Assembly: GCF_001039355.2 (NCBI RefSeq)
Contig: NW_019776079.1
Span: forward strand, 347,532-411,531
DNA length: 64,000 bases
DNA from: Lingula anatina
Taxonomy: Eukaryota > Brachiopoda > Lingulata > Lingulida > Lingulidae
Direction of reading: 5' to 3'
In this document: piece after piece, positions 1 through 12,450 of the stretch
How positions within the stretch are numbered: the stretch's first letter is position 1
Layout: each line of letters starts with the position of its first letter
Program-made: the position numbers and the translations under genes
Notes under the pieces: generated by a model
What the model saw: the letters and a program-made list of their open reading frames with translations, nothing else
Databases searched by the model: none
What the model was told of the DNA's origin: nothing

Positions 1-3000
1 ACACTGTTCTAGGTGGACACTTCATTGAGCTGCAGACTGTAGCACCATCAAGACATTGTAGACGAGGCAAACAAGACAGTAGGGAAGACCTGGGAAGGTG
101 TATAAAAATGTTCATAGAAGTAACTGATTACCAATAATATAGATTAGAGCTAGTTTAAATCATTCTGGATAACCATTTTGATTACATGGATAATTAGTTA
201 AAATAAAAACTTAAAATCTCATATGGGTTTGGCACAATAAAATGGCCCTAACTGACCAGATATCAATCAATCCATGTTGAGTTTGTCATTTGACATCAAA
301 TAATAATGAATCTTAAACTTCAGTATATGTGATCCATGTAAAAATAATAATAATAATTTTATAATATAAATATAAATAATGTTTTGGGATGACCAAAACT
401 ATATGATATAAAATGTCTATACAAAGTGACATGAAAGAAAATACAATATCAGAAAATAAAATTTTAGTGTAACATTTTACTGTCAGAGGAAAACTATATC
501 AAACCATTATGAGAGAAAAATGCCATGAATTTTCCAGTAAATACCCTTCTTTTGCGACATACCTGACTTCTGTCTCCTCTGTTACAGGATTGCCTTCCAT
601 CTTAAGATCGGTCAACATATTGCACTCTGCCAAGCCAGGAATAAAACTGTTAAGCTCTAGGAACAAGACAGGGAAAAGTTTAGAAACTGTTCATAACACT
701 AATATATTAGAATAAGCAGAGAAACAATTAATAGCCTTTAATGGATTACAGGATGAAGTGATAATCATTTCAAGTGGTTTGAGCATACTGTCTTACAAAA
801 TGTGACTGATTGGTAGTAAACTTACCCAAGATCTCATTGTTACTTGCATCAAAGAATGTCAGAGTAACACATCTGTTCAGCGAACCAATTGCACCTAAGC
901 TATAAATAAGAAGAGCCTCATAAGCAATTGAATTCAAATATACAGTTATTTTTTTCTTCACAGAAACAAACAGCAATTACATTATGTGGTAAGACATAAA
1001 TGATAGTTATTATTTTATGGCAATTTTATTTCACTAACCTATTCTGCCGTAAGGATAATGTCCTCAGAAGTGGCAGCCAGCACTCGGACAAACTGTTCAT
1101 GGAGAATATGCTATTATCTTCGCAGATGAGCAAATAAAGAAGAACATGGTTACTAAGACTTGGGACCTGAAAGTATTTCATAAAGAAATGATTATAAAAT
1201 AAAAATGGCAAAACCAAGAAAGCTCGTAAAGAAAAGGTGATGCATAGGCGTGCTTTTAAATAATTGTACAGAAGGCAAATTACTGTTAACATACACCTAT
1301 GATAATGATGTTGACATACTCAGTGCACAAAAATAAATTCAAGATTTCAAAATTGGCTAAATATAAATACCTCAAGAATGTTATTTCCTTTCAAATTCAA
1401 AGACTGTAGAAGACAGAGTTTCTCATGGTCTTCTACAGTTGGAAGATGATTATGGGATAAGTCTAAACACTGTATTGTGGGAGCTTCACTTAAGCCCCTG
1501 GTTGATATCAGCTGGTTATGGGACAGCAATAATGTGTGCAACCTCTTCAAGTGACCTAGGCCTCCTGAAAAAAAAAGACAATTATAACATATCTGTTAAC
1601 AGTCCCAATATATTAATGAAAGGACCAAAAGTCCTAGGGTTATCAAACACTATCATTTTAGAAAGAAGCCAGATTTATATTTGTTTATTGTCAAAAAAGA
1701 AATTGTACACTTTTGAAAGGAAAATGTAGGGTTTGAAACAATTGTTGTGCTCTACTATGGTCAAATATGTTAACTTGTCTCTAAAAATGCTATACTATAA
1801 TGACTAGACACATTGAAGTTTACACATGCATGTTTACAATTGTTCATATATCACAACTAGAAAAGCACTCCGAGAGCGCAGACCTCTGCAAAGGCAGTAA
1901 TTTTTGATTATTATTGATTATTAATCCAGATCACCACCAAAACTAATCACTTCTAAGTTAACCCATTTCTGACATATCCTGAAAATTTCATCAAAATTGG
2001 TCCATAACTTTTTGACTTATGTTGATGACAGACAAACAGACAAACGGACAAACAGGGGTGAAAACATAACCTCCTTGGCGGAGGTAATAAAAATCTGTCT
2101 GGTATTCACCTACACTACACACTAGTATTTCATTTTATTCTTCTACAGTAATAACATTTTGTTCACATATTTGCGTATAGTTATTTATTCTGCACAGTGT
2201 GTACCAACATAAATACGCTTGAACATTGCATAAAAACTTTCCTCCTATAAAAAGCATCCCAGTAAAATGTAACTGTGAGCTTTTCTTACCTATTCTTGTT
2301 ATCTTGTTGTTGGACATGTTAAGGTAGCGTAGGTCTGAGCAGCCCTCTAGCCCATGGATGGAGGTAAGAGAATTGTGGGAGATGTCAAGGTAAAGGAGAT
2401 TACTTAGGTCCTTCAGGTTTACCATCTCCAACTCGTTACTCTGGAAAAAGTGAAAAGTAAGAATGTGTCTTCATAGAAATTATAGAATTGTCATTGGCAT
2501 GAAATAATCCATTGCATGCATCTTAATAGAAGTTATAGAATTGTTATTGGCATGAAATGCTCCATCGAAATGGTTTTAGTTATTTGATTTTTTAAAAACT
2601 TTCCCCATAATGCTTTGTGTCTTTTATTTCTTTTTCATAGTAATCTTTCCCATGTATGTTTTCTCAATCTATTTTTAAATTTCATTTGGGTGACCAAATG
2701 TCCATGAGTTCACATGCTGATGCCCAATTTGAATATTTTTCTTTACAAATATTACAGCTGAAAAGTATAAAACATGCCATACCTAAATACTACATTGATC
2801 TCTCAAATATTTATCTCTCTTCCGTATATTTAATCAAAAGTGTGAAAGGGCAACTTATGTTGATAAAATAACAAATTACGACATCTTGTCAACCCTTGCT
2901 AAACTACGTCTTAGTGACCATAAACTCCACATCGAAACTGGGCGGCACACCAGGCCAAAAACTGAAGGGTGCGACAGAATCTGTCGCCTGTGCACACAAG

Positions 3001-4717
3001 GGGTAATTGAGGATGAATACCATTTTATATTCCAATGCCCAATGTACAAAACAGACCGAGTCACCTTTTTCAGTAAAACCTCATTCCTAAAAGCTGATTC
3101 AAGGTCACCAGACAGTCAATTATGCCATGTATTTAACAGTGCCAACAAAGATACTTTAGTGTCCCTCTCCAACTTTATAATCAAATCATTCAAGAAAAGA
3201 AGTGAAGTGGTTGCTCTGCTTGGTAACTCTTAGCATATCCCTTAAAATGTCAGTGTATGGTCCCACTGTTGTGCGAAGTGACTCGGCAGTGGGACTGAAC
3301 ATGGCACAATATTTATATCTGTGTAACTTATTTACTTATCTGTCTTATGTAATTGTCATCAATCGTAATTATCAATGTCATCAAACTGGCTTTGAACAGC
3401 CATGTAAACAGCTATGTAACGGTGGTTTTAAGTTTTTTATAAACATATTCTTTTTGTGTAACATGTTTATAGTATGTTTATGGTAAATTTATAATCACAC
3501 CAAGGTTTATCTCATTGCTTAGATAGAATATTTTATGAGTAATTTTACTAGTACTTATCTTCATTATATAAAGATGGTAATGCACTAACTGTATTGTATC
3601 GTCATTTGTATATCATATTGTACAAGGTCATGACAATCTATGTACCAGTACAGAAATAAATTGAAAATTGAAATTGAAATTGATCAGAGCACTCACATTA
3701 GGGTGATACAAAATGGCCTTCTTTGCCTTAGCTTTTATAAAAACTGACTCTTTTATGTCTTTGACCAATTTCCATAACTAGCATCTTGATATAAAATAAA
3801 ATATAAAAGGGAAAATGAAAATATTGAAAACCCCTATTAGAAGAGCACTACAATGGAACTTTCTAATATTTAATCTATAATGCAGACAATCAATTTATGA
3901 TTTACCACACAACAAAAACTCCAGGTCTTCATATTGGGGTCCATAACTAATAAAATACACTACAATTTATTCAGATGTGTACTGTCTCACAAACATGCCT
4001 TGCAATCAATGTACTGTAACTCCTTGCAGTCCTCCAGTCCATCCAAGGCAACCAGCCCGCAGTTGACCATGGACAGAGCTTTGAGCTTGGGACACTGTGA
4101 GAGAGTGTTGAGAACACTGCCTGGGAGATCCTTCAAGACAACTGTAGTCACCTAAGAAAGACACACTCAAAAATCAGTGTGAAACAGCAATAAAATCACT
4201 GTCCAGCTAACACATAATGTATTGAAATGTATTATGTATTAAATGTATTCATGTATTAACATAATTATTTCTGGGTTTTCAAAAAACGTTTTTTCTAAAG
4301 CATCATAGGGATGTCTTTAAAATGTTTCTATTTTAAATGAACAACAATAAACTGTTTGTGCAGAGTTTATATAAATTGTGTATATAATTATTAATATAAA
4401 AATATTACTGGTGTTAACTGATGAAGTATATCATAGCGGTATCTTGACCATGTTTAGCCCTAACATTATGTAAATGTTTGTTTTAACAATATTATCAAAA
4501 TGATTTTCGTGATGTTATCAAAAACATGTTATGTTTCAAAAATGTATAAATAATAGCTGGGTGCTGCCTCAAAATGTATTTGGTCTCTTAAACAAATAAT
4601 GGTAGGGGTTGGGGATTGTTGGTTATATCAAACAAATTTGTATGAAATCTATGCATGAACACGGGAGGAGGAGGAGGTGGTGGTGGTGGGTGTGGGTGTG
4701 GGTGGGTGGGTGGGTGG

Positions 4718-4749
<32 letters not shown>

Positions 4750-7321
4750 TTCAATGTAAGATTAATTAACAGTCACCCTTTTTACTCAAAATATGTGTAT
4801 ACCTGTGCCAGTGCATTGACTTTAGCTGCATTAAGTATGATGTCTTCACCAAGAAGTGATAGGTTTTTGGCAGAAACTGGCCTCCTTGGAGCTCTCTTGG
4901 CTGCTGCTACTTTTTTAGTCTTCAACTCACCAGCTACTTTGCTGGAATGACACCCAATGGAAGAACTCAAAACATGCTTATTTTACTACACTAAAAACAA
5001 AATAATTTGAACAATCACAGTACACAAATACAATATAATCATAATAATTAATAATGCAACCATAACATAATTAAGATTTTTTACAGAATGAATATTATAA
5101 TGAGTTGATTAAATACAGGGAATTATAAAAAAAAGGATGATGAAAAAATTTGGACTTTAAACATTGTCATTTTCAATATCATATGATGATAAAAACATAT
5201 AGAAGAAATAAAAAAATCACATCCTATTAGACACTCACCAGTAACAATTTATTTCAGTTAGTATAAAATGATTTCATTCAAATCAAGTGTGTTTTATGTG
5301 AAAGTGAGTTACCTCCAAGGAATAGAACTCTGTATCCATGCCAGCCTCTGCTCTTCCAACTCTGGAGGAAGGGACAGCACAGGAGATTTGGGCTTCCTAT
5401 CCTCTTCAAGCTTCTTTTGTTCAGCCTCTTTCTTTCTTTTAAGTTCTTCTTCATCCAGTTTCTTCTTCTCCTCAGCCTTTCTTCTCTCTTCTTCTAACTG
5501 TTTCTTTATTTTCTCTTCCTCTAGTCGCTTATTTTCTTCCTCTAATTTGCGTTTTGCTTCTTCTTTCTTTCTAATTTCTTCTTGCAGTTGTTTTTGTTTT
5601 TCCTCTTCTTTCTTCCTCCTCATTTCTTCTTCTTTTCTTTGCTTTTCTTCCCTTTGTAGTCTTTCTTCTTCTTCCTTTCTCATCCTATCTTGTTCCTCTT
5701 TTTCCTTCCTCTTTTTTTCTTCTTCTTGTCTCTGTCTCTCTTCTTCTTTCTTTAATCTCTCTGCTTCTTCTTCTTCTTCTTTTCTTTTTCTCTCTCTTTC
5801 TTCTTGTTGTTTGCTTTCCTCTTCTTGCTTTTGTTTTTCTTCTTCCATCTTTTTCTTCATTTCTAATTCCATCATTTTTCTCTTTGTTTCTTGTTCTTCT
5901 CTTTGTTTCTTTTCCAGCAATTCCTTTTCTTCTTGTTGCTTCTTTATTTTTTCATTTTCCTCTTGTTTTTTCACCTCTTCTCTGTGTTTCCTTTCTTCTT
6001 CCACTATTTTTATTCTTACTTCCATTTTCTTTTTGAGACGTTCTTCTTTAACATGCTGAAGATGTGATGCATGTTCTTTCTTAACTCTGCAAGTGCATTA
6101 AATTTAAAACATGTCAACATGTCATGTAAAATATGGCCAATTTAAAACATGGCATCATGCCGAAACATAATAAGAGAACTTACATCCTATCCAAGAGCAG
6201 ATACTTATTACCAGACTTCGTAAAAAGACATGACATGTAAATAGAATTTGGGGGGCTTTCTACACCTGGCCCACCTATAGCCTCTGAAGGGAAGCAAAAG
6301 AAAACACCTGACACACAATACTTACCTGTAGCCTTTGAAGTGAGCCTGTAGTGTTATTGCAGCCTTGTTTCTCTGTTGTTCAATTCTTTCAGCACGAAGT
6401 CTCTGAGTGTGTTCCAACTCTTGCTGTTCTTCCTTTGTTTTCACCTCTAATTCATGCAGTTCTTCCTGTATATGAAAAGAAAGCGGTTGTGAAACCAAAG
6501 CAATTATTAAAGTATAAAAACCAGAATTTTTATTACATTTTGAATTAAATCAACTACTTGCTACACACTGATGCACATTCTTTTTCTTTCTACTATTATA
6601 TTAGTGACACTCACTTCAAACTTTTTCATAGATTCTTCAAACTTCTTCTGTTCCATTTGTACCGTAGAATTCACCTCGGCTTGTTTAACCTAAAAAATTT
6701 AAATAAATAAAAAAATAACTGACTGATTTTAAAACTTTACCTGATGGCATACAAGTAAACAATATATCATGAATAGTAACTCCCTTGTATGATCAGGGAA
6801 TTATATCATAGACTATGAAACACTTCCCTGGTATGATAAACTAAGCTGAGATCAAACCTAAGGATAAAACAAGCTTTGTTTGCAAAATTGAATAAATATA
6901 TTTCATAAATCTACATTTTTTTGACAAATTCAAAACTTAAATCAATAAAAGCATGACACTGATATTCAATGTGTAGAAACCCACTACATGCCATACAGCA
7001 TGAAAACTTACAACATTTTTCTCTTGGAAAAGCTGTTCTTCTTTTTTTATCTCTTCCAGTTTCTGTTTTCTTTGGGCATCTGACTGTGCCATTCTTCTGT
7101 CAGCCTCTTGTTTCATCTTTGTCTCAATCTTTATAAAGATAAGTAGCCAAACTATAACATGGTAATTGATAAACATTATTGCAAATTTTGTAACAAAATC
7201 TTTAGTAAATAGATGCAATCTATTTCATACACTAGTGTTCGTAGCATAGACAGCTTACCTAGGGTTATAAAAGTAGTCTTCCTCATGCATAAAACTTGTT
7301 TCCATATACGACTTTTTACAG

Positions 7322-7380
<59 letters not shown>

Positions 7381-9069
7381 ATATTATTCACTTATTCACT
7401 TACCTGTTTCCTTTCTTCTTCTTGCTGAATCCTTTTTTCCTCAAATTCTCTGATTTGCTCCCTTAGTTGACTTTCTAAAATGTCACTTTCGTAGATCAAG
7501 GAGACAACAGCTTCTTCTGTTTGATGAGAAAAAGGATAGAATTTGAACCAACAAGCAACAAAAATGTAATTTCATAAGTTCCATTATAAGTCATATTTAA
7601 TGGAATATATTATAAGAAAAGTCATTACATTGCAACAACCTCCCTTAAAAAGTCACGCTTCTAAAGAAGACAGGTTAGCACCTTACTCACCTGGTTTCAA
7701 TTCAAAGTGTTGCTGCATACCACCATTGACTTCTTGTGCTTCATATTCTTCAATCTCTTTTAACATCTAATATTGGATAAAAAAACTCTTAAATGTTAAA
7801 AAAAAGTTTTAAAAGGGCATTCTGTCCACTTAACACAGATCTTTTGGGGTAAGCCTTTAAAGTTTGTGTGTTAGCAAAAAAGGAGATCTATTACATAATA
7901 TGATATATAACAGAGAAAGGCCTTCTCTACAACAAGAGAGCACTACAAGACTGTCATTTACTTATTCAGAATGATGTACCTTTTGTCTGAAAGCTTCAGG
8001 ATCTTCTCCTGCTTCACTGGCAAGATCTGCCAACACAACTGAAATGCCCCTAAAGTCATCTCTCTTCTTTTCTATAAAATGCAATGTGTAAAATGTGAAC
8101 TGAGCACCAAAAAATAGTATTTCATCAAGCAATCCACTGCCTTTTGAACTGGCTAAATACTTTTATTACAAGGTTGTGACATATTTAAATTTTAGCCATT
8201 GTTTTCATTACATAAAGTAATTTTATCAATTAACTTTTCAGTATCACCTAACATGACATGTGTACAGTAGCTTACCATCTGCTTCCTTCAGGATCTCGTC
8301 ACATTCTTCCAGTTCTTTTTCGACTTCAGATGTTATTGTAAAGAAGTCCAACCGTGACTCAGGTGCCTCAAGCTGCAGTATATATGAATACAAAGACTGT
8401 ATATAGTTTAAAGAAGAGTGAAATTACTGAATTGTAATTAAAAAAATTCTTGACTACTTCATTTGCTTGACTGATATACTAATACTACAATGAAACGTAC
8501 ACGTAGCAACTGGCAAAATAAAGCAGTCATTCAAACACCAAATACTTGCATGCTTACTAAAAAAATGCTTGCGCTCAATCATTTTGTGAACTTCAAGATG
8601 AATTTTTTGACATCTTTGGAAAAATGGGAGTCATTTCAATATGTTAGTAACTTGGCTTAGTATAATTTATACATGTATCTATAAAAGCGCATTAAAGACC
8701 TCTGAAGGTTCTAGCAAGATAAACTATGAAAAAATTACTTTTACTAGTATGTAACATAACTAGCTATTGTTTTGGTGTGTATGCAATAAGCATATTTTCT
8801 AAATCATGTTCCAAGACTGGCTGTCTCATTTTATAAATACTTGTTTGTTCTCAGCTTGTATTATATATGCCATTATGTAATAATGATAACAATCCTGTGA
8901 GACAATTTACCTCAGGTCTTCTCTTCTGCTCAACCTCATCTCCTGCAATGGTAATATCCTCTTCAATACCCCCATCTTCTATGGTTTCATTTGCCTCAAA
9001 TTCATCAATTAAATCTAGCTGTTTTTGTATTTCAGCCTCAATCAAGGCCTCTTCTTCTTCAGAGCTCAT
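1..9069 (-). CDS. LRRIQ1: LRRIQ1, leucine-rich repeats and IQ motif protein (5' part, runs off left edge)
   Basis: Coding exons, in gene order: 9069-8911, 8372-8276, 8071-7980, 7766-7691, 7516-7404, 7128-7012, 6689-6615, 6465-6326, 6086-5313, 4941-4803, 4151-3999, 2440-2290, 1564-1371, 1166-1039, 899-826, 656-563 and 89 to beyond base 1. All phases agree, giving about 888 residues so far. The order is an acidic N-terminus (MSSEEEEALIEAEIQ), coiled coil, an IQ-like motif (AAITLQAHFKGYR, about residues 278-290), a long Glu/Lys/Arg coiled coil in the 774-base exon, the conserved EEQRLAWIQSSIPW, then leucine-rich repeats such as LYLDISHNSLTSIHGLEGC and CLDLSHNHLPTVE. Order and several stretches match vertebrate LRRIQ1 (human SQNSL and RDSLLKVLPALR equivalents are visible). 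IQ motifs normally bind calmodulin. The precise role of LRRIQ1 is poorly known. The start is the ATG just after a 3' splice site. The intron after exon 3999-4151 has a GC donor. Confidence 0.93.
1861..2087. repeat. Dispersed repeat with inverted ends (ACCTCYGCMAAGG type)
   Basis: The element begins near GCGCAGACCTCTGCAAAGG and ends with CCTTGGCGGAGGT, so its ends form an imperfect 13-base inverted repeat. The interior has the run GACAGACAAACAGACAAACGG. A truncated relative starts at 50904. I believe similar sequence occurs in other marine invertebrate genomes, but that is from memory. It lies in a LRRIQ1 intron. Confidence 0.7.
2472..2572. repeat. Imperfect tandem duplication, about 53 bases
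   Basis: ATAGAAATTATAGAATTG at 2472 recurs as ATAGAAGTTATAGAATTG near 2525, with the following TTGGCATGAAAT shared. It is intronic in LRRIQ1. Confidence 0.7.
2880..3690 (+). mobile_element. 3' fragment of a non-LTR retrotransposon
   Basis: An open frame from about 2880 to the stop at 3231-3233 encodes the C-terminal end of an endonuclease/reverse-transcriptase type ORF2. It has the zinc-knuckle-like stretch CRLCTQGVIEDEYHFIFQCP (C-x2-C...H-x4-C), followed by a Ser/Lys-rich tail. An untranslated 3' region of about 430 bases follows and ends in a short TTGAAA-type tail (about 3658-3682), as in many CR1/L2-like elements that lack poly(A). The reverse transcriptase core is absent, so this is a 5'-truncated dead copy. 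It sits antisense in the LRRIQ1 intron between the exons at 2290-2440 and 3999-4151. Confidence 0.82.
4665..4747. repeat. GGT/GGGT-rich and (GT)n microsatellite
   Basis: A run of GGAGGAGGAGGT, GTGGGTGTGGGT and GGTGGGTG units passes into (TG)n ending at 4747. It lies in a LRRIQ1 intron, close to the exon at 4803-4941. Confidence 0.9.
7317..7383. repeat. (TAAA)n tetranucleotide microsatellite
   Basis: About 16 uninterrupted AAAT units in the LRRIQ1 intron just downstream (in + coordinates, left) of the exon at 7404-7516. Confidence 0.97.
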
Positions 9070-9278
9070 ACTGCTGAAAAATTTCAAATAATCCTTATAT
9101 TAACTATTAAGAACTACCTGCTGCTGCATATTCTAAATCGATTCATCTGTGCATCAGTTCTTGAGAGTGTAATGATTCTGATCTTTTTTCTGTCACACAT
9201 TTTATTTTACTCATCATGTGTATTGCACATCAATTTACGAAACACTGAAATTTCGACTTTAATATTTCTATGGTACAC

Positions 9279-9686
9279 CAGTGTTCATTCTAGGAATGTT
9301 TCAATGTGGGACAAAGGGCCCCCAACATTTAAAAAAGTGGGCCATTACATTTTAAAGTGGGCCCTTGTTCAAATCTTGAAATTATAATATGTAACGCATG
9401 TTGTTTTACTGCTGTGGTATTTATGTTCAGAGATGAAAAAAAATTATTATAAAAATATTTTGACTAATAGGTGATCACATTCATAAGTAATCCCAATTTT
9501 CTAAAACAAAACCCTTGAGTTGACGCTCCAATTTTTGTTAACAAGTATAAGATAACACTAAAATATGTTCACGATTTATTCACCAATAACCAAGTTCTTT
9601 CTATAACGACATTTTAAACCCATTTTTGGCTTCAATTTATGAAAAATCCATTTAATTTTACCTCTTCTGTCCTGTCCCATTATCAN
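9279..9686. other. Spacer between the two LRRIQ1 copies, ending in a single N
   Basis: About 408 bases found only between the duplicated blocks. It starts where the left copy loses identity (after TGGTACAC) and ends at an N. No coding exon is visible. It contains a short AAAGTGGGCCATT / AAAGTGGGCCCTT repeat. It could be a haplotype-specific insertion brought in when two alleles were joined. Confidence 0.6.
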
Positions 9687-10980
9687 TCTGAAAGCTTCAG
9701 GATCTTCTCCTGCTTCACTGGCAAGATCTGCCAACACAACTGAAATGCCCCTAAAGTCATCTCTCTTCTTTTCTATAAAATGCAATGTGTAAAATGTGAA
9801 CTGAGCACCAAAAAATAGTATTTCATCAAGCAATCCACTGCCTTTTGAACTGGCTAAATACTTTTATTACAAGGTTGTGACATATTTAAATTTTAGCCAT
9901 TGTTTTCATTACATAAAGTAATTTTATCAATTAACTTTTCAGTATCACCTAACATGACATGTGTACAGTAGCTTACCATCTGCTTCCTTCAGGATCTCGT
10001 CACATTCTTCCAGTTCTTTTTCGACTTCAGATGTTATTGTAAAGAAGTCCAACCGTGACTCAGGTGCCTCAAGCTGCAGTATATATGAATACAAAGACTG
10101 TATATAGTTTAAAGAAGAGTGAAATTACTGAATTGTAATTAAAAAAAATTCTTGACTACTTCATTTGCTTGACTGATATACTAATACTACAATGAAACGT
10201 ACACGTAGCAACTGGCAAAATAAAGCAGTCATTCAAACACCAAATACTTGCATGCTTACTAAAAAAATGCTTGCGCTCAATCATTTTGTGAACTTCAAGA
10301 TGAATTTTTTGACATCTTTGGAAAAATGGGAGTCATTTCAATATGTTAGTAACTTGGCTTAGTATAATTTATACATGTATCTATAAAAGCGCATTAAAGA
10401 CCTCTGAAGGTTCTAGCAAGATAAACTATGAAAAAATTACTTTTACTAGTATGTAACATAACTAGCTATTGTTTTGGTGTGTATGCAATAAGCATATTTT
10501 CTAAATCATGTTCCAAGACTGGCTGTCTCATTTTATAAATACTTGTTTGTTCTCAGCTTGTATTATATATGCCATTATGTAATAATGATAACAATCCTGT
10601 GAGACAATTTACCTCAGGTCTTCTCTTCTGCTCAACCTCATCTCCTGCAATGGTAATATCCTCTTCAATACCCCCATCTTCTATGGTTTCATTTGCCTCA
10701 AATTCATCAATTAAATCTAGCTGTTTTTGTATTTCAGCCTCAATCAAGGCCTCTTCTTCTTCAGAGCTCATACTGCTGAAAAATTTCAAATAATCCTTAT
10801 ATTAACTATTAACAACTACCTGCTGCTGCATATTCTAAATCGATTCATCTGTGCATCAGTTCTTGAGAGTGTAATGATTCTGATCTTTTTTCTGTCACAC
10901 ATTTTATTTTACTCATCATGTGTATTGCACATCAATTTATGAAACACTGAAATTTCGACTTTAATATTTCTATGGTACAC
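9687..10980 (-). pseudogene. LRRIQ1: Second copy of LRRIQ1 exons 1-3 (near-identical duplicate of 7986-9278)
   Basis: This 1294-base block repeats 7986-9278 at an offset of 1701-1702 bases. I saw only two substitutions (9111/10813 and 9238/10940) and one A-tract length change near 8441. It carries a complete copy of the start exon (10771-10613) and exon 2 (10073-9977), but exon 3 (9772-9687) is cut by the single N at 9686. Only the left copy connects to exon 4, so this copy is either an unmerged haplotype or a real tandem duplication with a broken junction. The N at the exact join favours an assembly cause. Either ATG exon could be the genuine first one, since promoter-proximal sequence continues only from this copy. 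Confidence 0.9.
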
Positions 10981-11566
10981 TACAACTACTTGTCTGCTAA
11001 TTTCCACTGCCGATGGGCATTTGAAGATGCTCCATTGATATGGGTTTGAGGTCATTGTGACCCAGTTATATTTTGCATTAATTTCTGATAAATTGTGATT
11101 GACATAAAATTATAAATTTGAGTATATATTAACTTTTGATTACTTAACAATAACATTAACATGCAATTTTATGATACATTCAATATCAATAGAACTATCA
11201 AATGATAAATATGGGTGCCAGTCAACCACTGATTCAGTCGTGTACATCACTAGCTGAAACCATGTTACATGTACAGTAGTACTGGTAGTTTACTGATGAG
11301 AACGGGGAAATGTCCTCTAGAGATCCATTGTTGTACAATACTTGTATGTTTGCTACCATCAATTATTAATTCCAAGCGAGGCACATTTATACATATCATG
11401 TATTTCACGGACCTCTTTCAATATAACGTTTATTGATGTGTGGAATACTGATATATAGTTGTTTGTAGTAGTGATTGACAAAACTTAAAATGATGTGAAA
11501 ATTCGACGTTCTCGATCCAATGCTTGGGTGAGTATAACATGCTCACGATATTCGTTTTCCGCTTAC

Positions 11567-11700
11567 CTAAATGTTGGAATATATCTTCATGGGGATAAAT
11601 CTTTGCTTCATACCGCTTTCCTAACAAATGTGGCATGAAAGCAATGTCTTTCTGCTGTAACTACGGTAAAGCGTTGAAGTTTATCTTCCATATTGGAATT
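11567..11700 (-). other. Possible non-coding first exon of LRRIQ1
   Basis: On the minus strand a good donor (ACATTTAG then GTAAGC) lies at 11566-11561. The LRRIQ1 start codon lies just after a 3' splice site (TTTTTCAGCAG), so an upstream 5' UTR exon is expected. This is a candidate for it; the upstream limit is a guess. An upstream ATG in it opens a reading frame that would stop soon after the splice, consistent with UTR. Confidence 0.25.
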
Positions 11701-12084
11701 TACCCGTGAGCCTTTGTGAAAACTCTAAAGCGTGAAGTAATTTTCGTTGATGACATTATGTATGTGTTCATATAACGAAGTTACTAGAGGTTACATGACA
11801 GATTTTATATCAAAATATATTAAAAAATATGTTCATATTTAATTAAAAATATCTTATAAGCAATAATGTTTATTTAATACATATTTATTAAAATAGTGAA
11901 AAATAAATGTACGACATTTTACCTTGCGTTAGCCTTCGTATGAACACCTGTGGATCGTCGGCTTGTTATCTGACAGAACTTGGGTGTGATTAAAGTTTTT
12001 AAAGTGAAAAAAAGGTAATAACAGGTACAGTAGAACAGAATATTCTACAAGTGAACTGTTTTTGTGCATGTTTCCCGTTTTAAA

Positions 12085-12148
<64 letters not shown>
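12085..12148. repeat. (ATT)n microsatellite
   Basis: About 20 uninterrupted ATT units just upstream of the transporter's coding leader exon. Confidence 0.97.
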
Positions 12149-12149
<1 letters not shown>

Positions 12150-12450
12150 ACGGCCTGGTACAAATTTTACAAATAAGCCCAGGCTATTTAAAGGCCATCA
12201 TTTAGCACTTTTATTGTACCTGAATCACCTAGTTGCCTGAGTGGGAGTTGGTATATAGTTAATTGCTTTTGTCCTTTCATTGCAGATTCATGCACGTTAA
12301 GATTGAAAGTGACTGACGATGTTAACTTGCTGGTCAAGGTGACTCACCTATGTGTCCACTTTGACTGATTGCGTGATGCCGGGTGCAGTGGCTGAGACAT
12401 ACGCCCTATGTCAAGATTTTATGGTATAACAAATTTGTTTGCCCAACACT

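Larger units (their letters stand above)
10981..12286. promoter_or_regulatory. Divergent LRRIQ1 / SLCO4 intergenic region
   Basis: About 1.3 kb separates the LRRIQ1 start exon (right copy) from the transporter's 5' leader exon, the two genes being transcribed away from each other. No TATA box or clear factor site was recognised. The 3' splice signal CATTGCAG at 12279-12286 suggests a short upstream leader exon for the transporter; AAAAAAG followed by GTAATA at 12014 is a possible donor. A long (ATT)n tract lies at 12085-12148. Confidence 0.45.

Noticed and set aside
5268-6059. 263-codon plus-strand reading frame rich in Ser and Phe
   Set aside because: Antisense shadow of the Glu/Lys/Arg coiled-coil exon of LRRIQ1; the minus strand has the conserved sequence and splice sites.
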